Source: Entoloma clypeatum
Lineage: Eukaryota > Basidiomycota > Agaricomycetes > Agaricales > Entolomataceae
Assembly: GCA_963565915.1 (NCBI GenBank)
Contig: OY751493.1
Coordinates: 3,968,001 to 4,032,000, forward strand
Direction of reading: 5' to 3'
DNA: 64,000 bases
The notes beneath the pieces were generated by a model. That model did no database searches, had not been told where the DNA came from, and saw nothing but the letters and a program-made list of their open reading frames with translations. Position numbers and translations under genes: made by a program. Every line of letters starts with the position of its first letter. Position 1 is the first letter of the stretch. This document shows positions 47,446-57,328 of this stretch, one piece after another.

Positions 47446-49535
47446 CAAATGAGTTTGACATCTAACGCACCTGCCATAGTTTATCACGACCCCTCTCTTT
47501 TGCTTTGGGCCCTAGTCATACATAAGGATACCCTGCAACGGATACCATATATACATTCACTGAAATACGCATACCATTTTCTCGTCCGATCAGAGAGGAA
47601 GTCATACTACCTACATTAAATTTGGTGGGGGCATTTGTTCATTTCAAGGGGGATCGAGAGCAGCACTGATTCTCGGAATATGACGCGAGAAATGTATGCA
47701 TGATTAGCGTCTTCATGCTAAATATCACCCCTTATCATTGCTCGTCGTAATCGCCGTTTGGAGGGTTTGAATAAGCCTTGTCAAATGCCAGGTATACATA
47801 TGGCGTGGTATACAATTGCGCAATGACTTTGACATTTATCTTACTACAGGCCTTGCAATTGGAGCTGACTCAACTATATATGCATCGTCTCATCCGCGAC
47901 GAAACATCCTCACAAAAATGATTTTTGCACTAGAATAGTGCATGACCAGGGATGGTATTGGACTAGATAGGTCACCCCAGCACACCACAACGCGTGGAAA
48001 GTTTGAAGAAGTTGAAACTCACGGACCTGGTACTCACAAAGGCTTGCTTTGTCTAAGCCCCATATAATGTCGTTGAATCTACGACCTTACGACGGCGGGC
48101 AGAAGTTGAGCCCAACTTAATGGGAGGACGTCATCCAGATAACTTATCTGATAGATACATACTCTTGTCAGGTTCCTGAATGATCGTGAGGTGTGTGCTC
48201 CTGATATACTTATGCGCGATGGGCTGTCTCTAAGTCTTTCATGAAGAGTCCAAGCATAGCATTGGTCATGCAATTGGCCCTGAAAAAGATAAGGAAAGCC
48301 CAGAACATAGGACTTGAGTTCTTCGTTGAGGAATGGTCGCGGCCTCTTCTGTGATATCATCGAGCAAGCACTGGTAGAACCCACACTGGACGACTCATCG
48401 GGGGACCTGTATGCCAAAAAAAAAAGCTGCTGAACAACCGGTCGCAGAACATTGGAACTTGGGCTGTGAAAAATTTCACATCGTGTAAATGCAGTGGCTG
48501 TCATGGAGATTCCGTTTCAAACCTTGGACCACAACGCGTTTCGTCTCTAGGTTGATGATTTGGACTTCTTGAGGCTCGGAGCATTTCTCTAGGACCGTCT
48601 CGGCGACAAGGAGGTGGCAAGCTGCCTTGAGCGACCAAAAATGGATGCACGCCAGTTTGTCACGAAACGCTGGATGCGGCCAATCGCGGCGCAGAAACGC
48701 CGTGCGGGGTAGGGGTCTTTGGGCGCGTGAAGAACCCAGATGAATGCCCGGTGTCCTCGTATTTTTTTTTGATGCCTGGGTGGGGCAAGCCATGCCAGCC
48801 CATGTCGGTGGTCTATCATAGTTCAAGGTTTGTAGACTCGGAATGTCGAAGAGATCGAAATGCCCATTAGTTTGAATGGGGCAAGAGAGGTACTAGGGCG
48901 CCGTTCGGTTTGAGTGCGTGCCACGAGAATAATTGGGCAAGGGCGGCTTGTTGGTCGGGTAGGTTCCGGTGGATGCTTGGAGGGTGGGCGTTGGTGGAGC
49001 CGGAGCTAGCAGTGCTGCCCGTGAGTCCCCAAGATGACGCTGACGCCCCCCTTTTTCGTCATAGGTTTCGATTCTCCGGCAAGCTGTTGGTAGTTACACC
49101 GGCTGGAAGGAAGAGGGGGCATAACAGAGATGCTCGGCGTCCCATCGTGGATATTGGAGCCAGTGTCGAGCGAGAACGCGGCTCGCTTGTGTACGATAGC
49201 CATGGCGCTAGGAAGGTTGATAGAGCGGGTGGTATCAAGCGCCGAGGGAGGGGCTGCCACATATATAGGCCTATCGTAACCACCCTTGCCTTCTCTTCAC
49301 ACCCTTTCACGTCGGCCTCGAGGTCTCCGCGAGGCCGCCAATCCGATCGACCAAGTCACATAGTACACTATCAAACAACCGTATAACCGAGACCCCTTTC
49401 TCCGGCTCTCACACCTAACGACCTCCCTGTTTTTTCTTACTTATATATATTCTAAACCGGCAAAGCCGAATTCCAAGACTCCACGACGACGACACACAAT
49501 ATTACGATTCAAGTCAATTGTCTACAGAGAGTGTC
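47446..49535. other. Long region without a confident gene
   Basis: About 2.1 kb. The only hint of coding is on - at 48476-48826, where one frame reads RDWPHPAFRDKLACIHFWS and later AETVLEKCSEPQEVQIINL; it looks protein-like but has no splice partner or recognised motif and may be a decayed gene. The rest is AT-richer with no motif. The last few hundred bases upstream of 49536 (TATATATAT at about 49442) probably contain a promoter. Confidence 0.4.
48476..48826 (-). pseudogene. Possible gene fragment
   Basis: A 116-codon frame with a natural-looking segment (KLACIHFWSLKAACHLLVA, EVQIINLETKRVVVQGL) suggesting alternating beta strands. The N-terminal third is basic and unconvincing and a neighbouring frame (48079-48504) does not join by an obvious intron. 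Could be chance. Confidence 0.2.
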
Positions 49536-50425
49536 ATGCTCGCAATCCCCTTCACTCCTTCTCTCATTTCCTCGATATCAAGAAGATCCTCCAAGTCCAA
49601 ACGCGACGCCAAACACTCCAGCCCTCCCTCAGGCAGCGCGACCCTGGTCGCACCCTCTTCCATCACCTCGGTCCGCGATGATGAGAATAACCTGAAGCTT
49701 GCAGTGGAGACGGACTTGGCAGTCATCCAGCGGCAGCCCAGCTCGAGCCGCAGCAGCAGCACGAGAAGCTCGCCCTCTGAACGCCCGGCAGATACGCTCT
49801 CGGTCATGCTCGCGGACGACCTGCGCGTGCGTAGGTCCAAGTGTGCGGCGGAGTTCCTCGAGGGGCTTGTCACGGCAGGCCCGCAGGCGGTCGAAGCATT
49901 AAGCAATGAGATGGGCAGGAGGATGAAGCTCGTGGCTGGGCTGGAGGCGGTGGGGCTGTACAAGAAGTTTCTTGGGTGGAGTTTATTTTCATCTTCGATG
50001 TTCTGTCCAAAGGCTGATGCTTGGGGTTGGTAGGAGCCATGTTATTGCAGAAGATGATGATGAAAAACCGGAGCAGCAGGGAGAACGGAGTTCGCCTATG
50101 GTGTTTGCTATCCCTGTCTGGGATGCGGCAGGGAGAAAACTCGTGGATTATTACATGACTTGGAAGGGGAAGACGGTAAGCCTCACCGTCCGCCTTCTTA
50201 CTTTGGGGATCTGACGAGGTCTGGTTTATCGATAGAGAGTGAACGACATCAAGGGTTATTATTTCCGCGACATACAACTAGCTTCCCCATGTTCATCATC
50301 CTTCCGCAGATCGCAAGCGCAGCTTCCTCGACTCGGAATTCAGAAAGGTGGCGAGGTCGATTGACAAGCAGTTCAGGCACGCCTCGTTCGTATTCATCTT
50401 CATATTCTGCTTGACACCCCATTAA
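49536..50425 (+). CDS. Unrecognised 238-aa protein
   Basis: Four exons (49536-49975, 50034-50175, 50236-50254, 50310-50425) form one frame of 239 codons; the third exon is only 19 nt. The N-terminus MLAIPFTPSLISSISRR may be an amphipathic helix. A Ser-rich disordered part follows (SSSRSSSTRSSPSERP). Then a helical stretch runs LSVMLADDLRVRRSKCAAEF, GPQAVEALSNEMGRRMKLVAG, and an acidic turn EDDDEKPEQQGER. A compact region with PMVFAIPVWDAAGRKLVDYY and a final basic/hydrophobic helix (VARSIDKQFRHASFVFIFIF) closes the protein. No family recognised. A TATATATAT sequence lies about 90 bp before the start. Confidence 0.6.
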
Positions 50426-50481
50426 CGTGAGCCTCTAGCGTGTATGGTTCCTCGGCTGCACCAAGCCTAGCTGCATCTACG

Positions 50482-52141
50482 ATGTCCTCCAAGGAGAACG
50501 CTGAAGTCGACGCACCTCTACCCACCCTTCAGGAAGTCGACCCTCCAAGCCGGCCGCCGAATATTTCCATTCCACCCGCAGGTACTTTCCTCGCCCCCTT
50601 CTGTGTACTTTGATCGTGTTGCTGAACAAAGCGAACCAGCGATGGATGTGGATCTCAACCAGACCCCAGCTCCAGTGTATGCTCCCCATTCAAGTTTCCT
50701 CACCGCTCAACCGGGATTGACCTGTGTATGATATATCTCAGGTCTGCCTCGGCCAGCGTGGTGTCCATTCCGTACTTGGGCATGGTTAGGAACGTCCCCC
50801 CAAGTCATCGACGTGCGTTCTTCTTTATCAACGCCACTCTCATGTACTCTCTAACAACCAAGTCGACAGTTCCACTGCGGATCGCAAATCCCGATAGACT
50901 GTCGATGTGCGTAGACCTGGATCAATCTCCGTGTATTCATTCTAACATAATCTTTCCTAGGCTCTCAAACATCGGTATACAATTTTGCTGTGATCGTTCG
51001 GACTCTGTATTGACTCCTGCTCGTGCAAAGGTTCCGTTCAAGAGTTGGAACCCCAGGTCATGCAGAAGCCTACTACATCCCTTCCGACTGTCAAAGAGCA
51101 CGACGAGGGCCAGCGTATACACGGGGCGGAAAATGCACTGACGTGTAAGATGGCTTTTGCAATTTCATGTTACGATCTCACCCTTTCATCAGCCGTTTCG
51201 GACGAAAATAGACCCCAGATGGTGGAAGTTGTCAAGGCCAGTGGTGCCAGCATTCGGTGAGGGTTTGAAGTATTATACCAGAACCTCTTACAGATTTAAC
51301 CCCCGGCCAACCCCACAGATCAGCGCATTCTGTTACCACCGTTTCATCTGCAAGCATCAAAAGCAGCAGACGCAAGTCCACCCGGCATTCAACAAAAAAT
51401 TCGACCGAATTCGTGATCGTGCTGCTTGACGACAAGTTGGATAAGAATCTGCGTACATGGCATGGGTACGTCTCCCCACCCACCCCACCTTCCCTTTCCT
51501 GCCTCCCCCTGCTCACATACGCCCCCCAAAACAGGCTCGAAAGACAAGTCTCCCGCAGCTCCACACACTCCACCCCCACACGCCGCGTCTCACCCTGGGA
51601 CGGGCCCCTCGCGCGCGACAACGGCATCACCTACCGCACTGGTCCCATCAAGCCCTCTCCGTCCAGAGGCAAGGCCGGGGACGACCAAGGCTCTTCTACG
51701 GAGGAAGAGTGGGAAAACGCGCCGGTAATCCCGTTTGTCGTGAAACCGTATGCACCGTCGATTGCCAGCTCTGCGTCGTCGTCGTCGTCGGAACTGTATA
51801 CGCCTCCCATGGGTGCCCCGGTACAGCTGCAGCATACGCCCGCATCACACCAGGTGCAGCTGCAGCATACACCCCATCAGGGTGTACCGGTCCAGCTCCA
51901 ACACACCCCGCAGCAAGCCCAATATGCATTGGGGATGATGACGCCGGCGATGCAGGGCGGCGGCGGCCGTACGCTGCCGTATCCGTATGGCTCGCAGCCT
52001 CCGTCGCAGCCTTCGTCGTCGTACTTGGGGTCGTCGTATACCCCGCCGTATCATAGCCCGGTCATCCCGAGTGGGATGCCGCTTTTGAAGCCCTTGGGGA
52101 GGGCGTCGTATATGGGGTATCAGAGCCCGTACATCCCTTAG
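50482..52141 (+). CDS. Unrecognised protein with VQLQHTP repeats
   Basis: The ATG at 50482 (MSSKENAEVDAPLPTLQEV) begins only 56 bp after the stop of the preceding gene. Several introns follow: near 50584-50638, 50677-50741, 50802-50870, 50909-50960, and others to about 51535. Protein-like blocks are PYLGMVRNVPPSHRRAFFF, INATLMYSLTTKSTVPLRIA, LSNIGIQFCCDRSDSVLTP, KVPFKSWNP, HPAFNKKFDR and VIVLLDDKLDKNLRTWHG. The last exon is disordered: SRSSTHSTPTRRVSPWDGP, EEEWENAPVIPFVVKPY, three VQLQHTP repeats (about 51820-51910), and a Tyr/Pro/Ser-rich tail ending SYMGYQSPYIP. I do not recognise the family. Exon edges in the middle are approximate. Confidence 0.65.
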
Positions 52142-52797
52142 GCTTCTTCCCTCCTTCCTCTCGTTTCGTCTTTGGATCCGGTGCACGTCCCAATGCTTGT
52201 GGCTCGCTACCTGGAAACATTGGCATGCAGTGCATGCAAGCTTTGATCTCTGCTGTCGCTGATTTATTTCGCTGCTTTCATTCTCAATGGTTCTTGTCCT
52301 GCCCGCCACGCCAATCTGCATCTGACAAAAGATATCTATATCACGAACATCACGCATTATCGTTACTTACGTCCCGCACCACCCCCAGCCTCGTATCGCA
52401 TTCGGAAACTTCAGCAAAAAGGGGGCACGTTTTTTTAATCAAATTCCCCGGGCTTCTCAGTGAAAGGTTTGTATTATCTATGGATCTATGTAAATTAAAA
52501 TGGCGTGGATAGTATATCGTTATTCCGGGTTTCGAGTTTCGGTGCTGCATATATAGGGTTGGGAATAATGAGGATATATATACTTATGCCTATAACTATG
52601 TGCTGTTTACGTTCTTGCAAGTGGTTGGATCTAACGTCCAGTACCTCGTTCGAGTGAACAGTAAGTGTCCCTGTGTAAAGTGTTTGACTCAGCGGTTAAT
52701 CCACGCCGGCATAAAGACACCCACCTAGAGTAACAAAACGGAGTGTGTAAACCGTTCGCTGTTATTAGGCTCCACCATGGTTCGACTCGGGGATGTT
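52142..52797. other. Convergent intergenic region
   Basis: 656 bp between the stop of the repeat-bearing gene and the stop of LTO1. TATATATA runs near 52550-52585. No gene seen. Confidence 0.45.
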
Positions 52798-53471
52798 TCA
52801 GAAATAAAACGCATGGCCAGTGACGGCTTTTCGTGAGGCGTTATCTATCTCCCAGACGGAGCCGGACTTCGGTCGGTCGGCCACGGACGCGTTTGCAACT
52901 TCCTCGCGGTCCTGAGATCGTTCAGAATACCGCAAGCTCGGGCGGACTCCTAGGGTGGAGCACAACGCCTTGTACCGCGACCGGATCTGGCGAAAGAGCT
53001 TGGGTATGTCGACGTCTGCTGCCTCCGAGTCTGCGGTACCGGATGTGGAAGCGGAAGGGTTGACTTGGGGGAACTGGGCGATGAGCTCGAGGAGGCGGCG
53101 TGTGTGGTTTGTTGCTCGGCTTTTTTTGTGGAAGAAGAAAGGATGAGGATGATCAGATGGGAGGTACGCACTCGTCGGGACGGGATTCTTTATCGTAGAT
53201 CGCCTGCCACATGAGCGCGAATCCTTCGTAGAACCCGAGCTCCTCCCACATCTCGAAGCCCTTGGCGCGGCCTAGCGCGCGTCCTTCGATGAGGCCGTGG
53301 ATACGGCCGTGTGCGAAGCCGTCTTCGTACCCTGTTTCGAAGAATCTGAGTAAACAAAAGGGAGGAGGTTGTAAAGCGGAAAGAGGGAGGATTGGTAGGT
53401 GGAGCGAACGTTTGTTCGAGGTGAACGAGCGATTCGAGGTCGAATGGCTCTGCGGCTGAGTCTGACTGCAT
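52798..53471 (-). CDS. LTO1: Lto1/ORAOV1 homologue (Yae1-domain protein)
   Basis: Three exons (53471-53410, 53345-53172, 53119-52798) give 185 residues. The second exon carries the diagnostic deca-GX3 pattern: FFETGYEDGFAHGRIHGLIEG, ALGRAKGFEMWEELGFYEGFAL, with Gly at every fourth position. In yeast Lto1 works with Yae1 as an adaptor that brings the Fe-S protein Rli1/ABCE1 to the cytosolic iron-sulphur targeting complex, supporting ribosome biogenesis. The N-terminus is short (MQSDSAAEPFDLESLVHLEQT), as in other Lto1 proteins. The C-terminal part is helical (NHTRRLLELIAQFPQ, IPKLFRQIRSRYKALC). The first donor (GTTCGC) is weak; the frame closes only with these sites. Divergent from the amine oxidase. 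Confidence 0.88.
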
Positions 53472-53908
53472 GGAAATTGAACTTGAGATAAAGGATAAGA
53501 TTAGGAGGGCATGTTGATTGGCGCTGACGTCACGTGTAGCTCACGTGCATCTCTTTCTTCCTCGCCACCCAGTAGTGATTAGGCTTTTTATTCATGAACA
53601 CAGACCTCATACTATTTCCCTATGGTTATAGGTATCTTGACGTTCTGGTCAACAGCGTGTTCCTACTTATCTGAAAGATTCACTTCGAGGTCGCCTGACT
53701 TGAGCGATATGAAGTCCGTAACTTGGCGATCAGTCGGAACCGCCTGCCCAGAGATCGGGGGCTGCAATCGCCCAAGGTGGCTCAACGTGTTCCTGGTCAC
53801 CTGACGAACTCTGGTCTCAGTAACTCTTCGCAGGGTAAAGGATCAAGTATAAGTTCACAAGCAAGCCAAAGCGAAACCCTACTATCTCGCTTCCAAACCA
53901 CCCATCAA
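53472..53908. promoter_or_regulatory. Divergent region, LTO1 / copper amine oxidase
   Basis: 437 bp between divergent starts. Contains TGACGTCACGTG at about 53524-53535, a palindromic-looking CRE-like (TGACGTCA) plus E-box-like (CACGTG) overlap, and a second CACGTG at 53541. These are binding-site shapes of bZIP and bHLH factors; use here is inferred. Confidence 0.5.
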
Positions 53909-56798
53909 ATGACCGCTCCAAGCACCGTTTCCGCCGTTCAGGAGGCGCCCAAGGGTCCCGTCCCCATCGAGTTCAATCATCCCTTAGACCCCTTGACGCC
54001 AGATGAGGTACGCACACGTGCTACGTACTCACTATGCATCATCATGCATCAGGATACAACTGCAGATCGCGGCGGCCTCCCTTTCGATCCGGAATTACAT
54101 CGCAGCTCATACGCAGGTCAAGGCGATAAAGTTCATCACTCTCTATCTTCTACCCCCGCCGAAAAGGGCTGTGCTAGCACACCTTGGGATACCATTGAGT
54201 CCGGGATCAAAGCCGGACACACCGATATCGATTGTGCGGAGGGCGGAAGCGGATGTACGTCATTGTATAATTCGCGTTTTTGCTTATCGCTTACCTGGCT
54301 GTAACTGCAGTTTTTGGACGTCGTCGGCGGGCACATATATTTTATCTCATAATTCTCATTTCCGCTCAAATCGATCTTCTTCTAGATGTTCCTATAACGT
54401 GCTCCTTTCATTCCATGATGGAAAGTGGATCGTCGACACGTTCGAGAAGCTCCCTGAATCGTTTCATCCTCAAATATCCGTAGAGGAGCTCACAGAGTGC
54501 GAAGAGATCGTGAAGAAAGATCCTCTTGTCCAGAAATTGGCGGCGGATGTTGGTAAGCAATATTATCCTCGCTTCCTCAATACGTCAACAGTTAAATTGT
54601 AGGTATATTGCCCCACCAAATCGCCTGTGATGGCTGGTCAATCGGCTACGACGAACGCTTCCCTCAACGTCGTCGCGTCCAGCAGGCGCTTTGCTTTGCT
54701 CGTCTCCAGGATCATGACAACCTCTATGCGCATCCTCTGGTCATTAGGAACTCCTCCAGCGATTTTTTATAGATATTGATACATCCTGCAGGATTTCGTG
54801 CCTGTCATTGATGCAAACACTCGTGAAGTCCTTCATATCGGTGATGGATTTCTTTATATTGTCAAGAGTCTTGCACTAAAGACAACGTCCTCAGATTTTC
54901 CTCCTCGCTATCATTCAACACCTAACGGTCCGGTTCTCTCGGCTCCGTCGACCCATCCTCCGCCTTTATCCGACCCACAAGAGGCTCTGTCAAAATGCGG
55001 ACGAGAACGGATACTCCCTCCCCGAACATCCTTCGAATTCCTTCCTGACCTGCTCGAAAAGACGGAGGAGAACTTTAAGCTGAGAGATGATGTTAAGCCC
55101 TTACATGTTGTCCAACCCCACGGTGTTAGCTTCAAAGTTAACGGACATGAACTGGAGTGGCAGAATTGGAAGATGCATATTGGTTAGTAGTCATCTCTTA
55201 TCTCTTCTCGCCTTATATTTTCTTATTGCTTCTTGCAGCATTCAGTCAGAGAGAAGGGATTGCTCTTTCGACGATTACATATAATGACCACGGTGAAGTC
55301 CGTCCAATCTTCTATCGCTTGTCGTTGGCAGAGATGGTTGTGCCGTATGGCGCTCCAGAATACCCGCATCCGAGAAAATTTGCCTTCGACAGGTGCGCAA
55401 AATTTGAAATCTTTTCTCTGTTGAATGTTATCGATTGGCATTTTCAGTGGTGAATATGGTATGGGCACTATGGCTAATGAACTGTCTCTGGGTTGTGATT
55501 GTCTTGGACAAATACACTATCTTGTGAGTCTTGGTATTCTGTTAAAGATCAGTTCTTCGCCCTTATGCGATCTGTCAGCCTGGCGCGTTTATTGGACATA
55601 ATGGTAGTGCTATGATTATTGAGAATGTCATATGCATCCACGAAGAGGACGACGGTGTGCTTTGGAAACATACTGACTACCGTCCTGGAGGGCGTTCGCG
55701 GACCGTTCGCCGTCGCCGCTTGGTCGTCAGCATGGTGTGCACTCTCGCAAATTATGGTATGTCTTTTAAAAAGCCCATTTCATGATGCTATATGCGTGTT
55801 TTACAGAATACATCTGGAATTATTATTTCTATCAAGACGGTAGCATTGAATTTGAGATCCGTCTCACCGGAATATTACAGGTCTACGTCGCCCCGGACGG
55901 CGAACCCAGTCCATACGGAACCCACGTCGCGCCGAATTTAAGTGCCCAAAATCACCAGCATATCTTTTCTCTCCGCGTCGACCCGATGATAGACGGTCTG
56001 CAAAATTCCGTCGTGGAATCTGATGCCGTGCCCTTGGATGCGCCGACCGGGTCCCACGAAAATTTTGCCGGAAACGGGTTCGTAGTCCAGGATACCATCC
56101 TCAAGACCGAGACCGGGCGGCCGTATGATCTGCAGAAGGAGCGGCGCTGGAGGATTGTCAACCCAGGTAGGAAGCATTATAGCAGCGGTAAGGATGTGGG
56201 CTATGTAGTTGGGATGAAAGGAGGCGTGACACCTTTGATGGCGAGGTCGGACGGGTGGGCGGTGAAGAGGGCTGCGTTTGTGACTAATTCGGTGTGGGTA
56301 ATCAAGGATGTCGAGCAAGAGAAGGGCGGAAGGATGTGGCCGGCTGGAAAGTACGTGCCGCAGACGAGGGAAGAACCGGAGGATTCGGTCGGGAGGTGGG
56401 TCAAAGGTAAGGAAAATGTTGAAAGTGAAGATATCGTGCTGTTCTTCACTGTTGGTGAGTGAGGACAATTGTTTACAAAGGGGTAGAGATTAACGCGATT
56501 TGTGTCAGGGACGACACACATTCCGAGACCTGAGGATTGGCCTGTGTAAGTTTCTCCCGTTTTTTTGCAGACTCCATATTATTTCCTGACTGCGTCGTCT
56601 CGGATCTGTAGGATGCCGGTGGAACACCTAAACGTGACGTTCAAGCCCAACTCTTTCTTTAGAGTCAACCCAAGCATGGACGTCCCAGGGACTTTCGATT
56701 GTCATAGCGTGCCTGCATTCGCCAATGGGCCCGTGGACGGGGACGGAAATGAGCACCATCACGGAGGCGGGTGTGGTGGTGGTGCTTGTCACCATTGA
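53909..56798 (+). CDS. Copper amine oxidase (primary-amine oxidase)
   Basis: Oxidises primary amines to aldehydes with release of ammonia and hydrogen peroxide, using copper and the tyrosine-derived cofactor topaquinone. The ATG at 53909 gives MTAPSTVSAVQEAP. N-terminal domains read HPLDPLTPDE, IAAASLSIRNYIAAHTQVK, VQKLAADVG and so on. In the catalytic domain AFSQREGIALSTITYNDHG, YGAPEYPHPRKFAFDSGEYGMG, GCDCLGQIHYLPG, ICIHEEDDGVLWKHTDYR and LANYEYIWNYYFYQDG occur in order. The NYE motif holds the cofactor Tyr and is split by the intron 55757-55806. Copper ligand HxH is in NQHIFSLRV-type sequence at about 55955 and a later His near THIPRPEDWPVMPVEH. The tail is His/Gly-rich (about 56750-56795). 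About ten introns. No secretion signal was seen, so peroxisomal or cytosolic; the C-terminus is not a clear PTS1. Confidence 0.93.
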
Positions 56799-57328
56799 TT
56801 CAATTATGATCGTGATACCAATTGTATGAAAGCAGCGCGGACATGTTGCCTGCCGCAGTGTATTAAGTAGTACGGATGGATGGATTTGCTGTTGTGTGTT
56901 GAAGTTCAACGAAATCGGACTTTCCAAAGTCTTCTGGATATCCGAGCTACTTACTTGAATGAACATTTGCAGACTGCGAGAATTCACCGCGCCCAAGACG
57001 TTCTCACCAGTCAAGCTCTGCCTGTGGATTCAGGGTTTAGTCGCACACCGATTTTCCACTCATGAATCTATCGTTGAACCATAGGATTGTAGTATTGCAA
57101 GTATTAGGATTGAAACAAATGCAAATGAATGCGAGTACTGTGATATTTATCCACGAAGATACTAGATAACATAGATAAACGTCAATGAAAGTTGACATGA
57201 GGGGTAAACAGGAAATAAAAAACAGCAAGTACAACAAACATCAGAGCAGGAAACAAGTAAATCCACGCACGCCGTTCACCGAGATTCTCGTCCATAGTAC
57301 CACTCACAAGCTGACTCTTTCATAAAAA
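56799..57328. other. Convergent intergenic region
   Basis: 530 bp between two stops. AT-rich towards 57110-57240. No gene seen. Confidence 0.45.

Noticed and set aside
52741..52800. GGTTCGACTC resembling a tRNA B box
   Set aside because: No acceptor stem or A box at the right distance on either strand, and it abuts the LTO1 stop.
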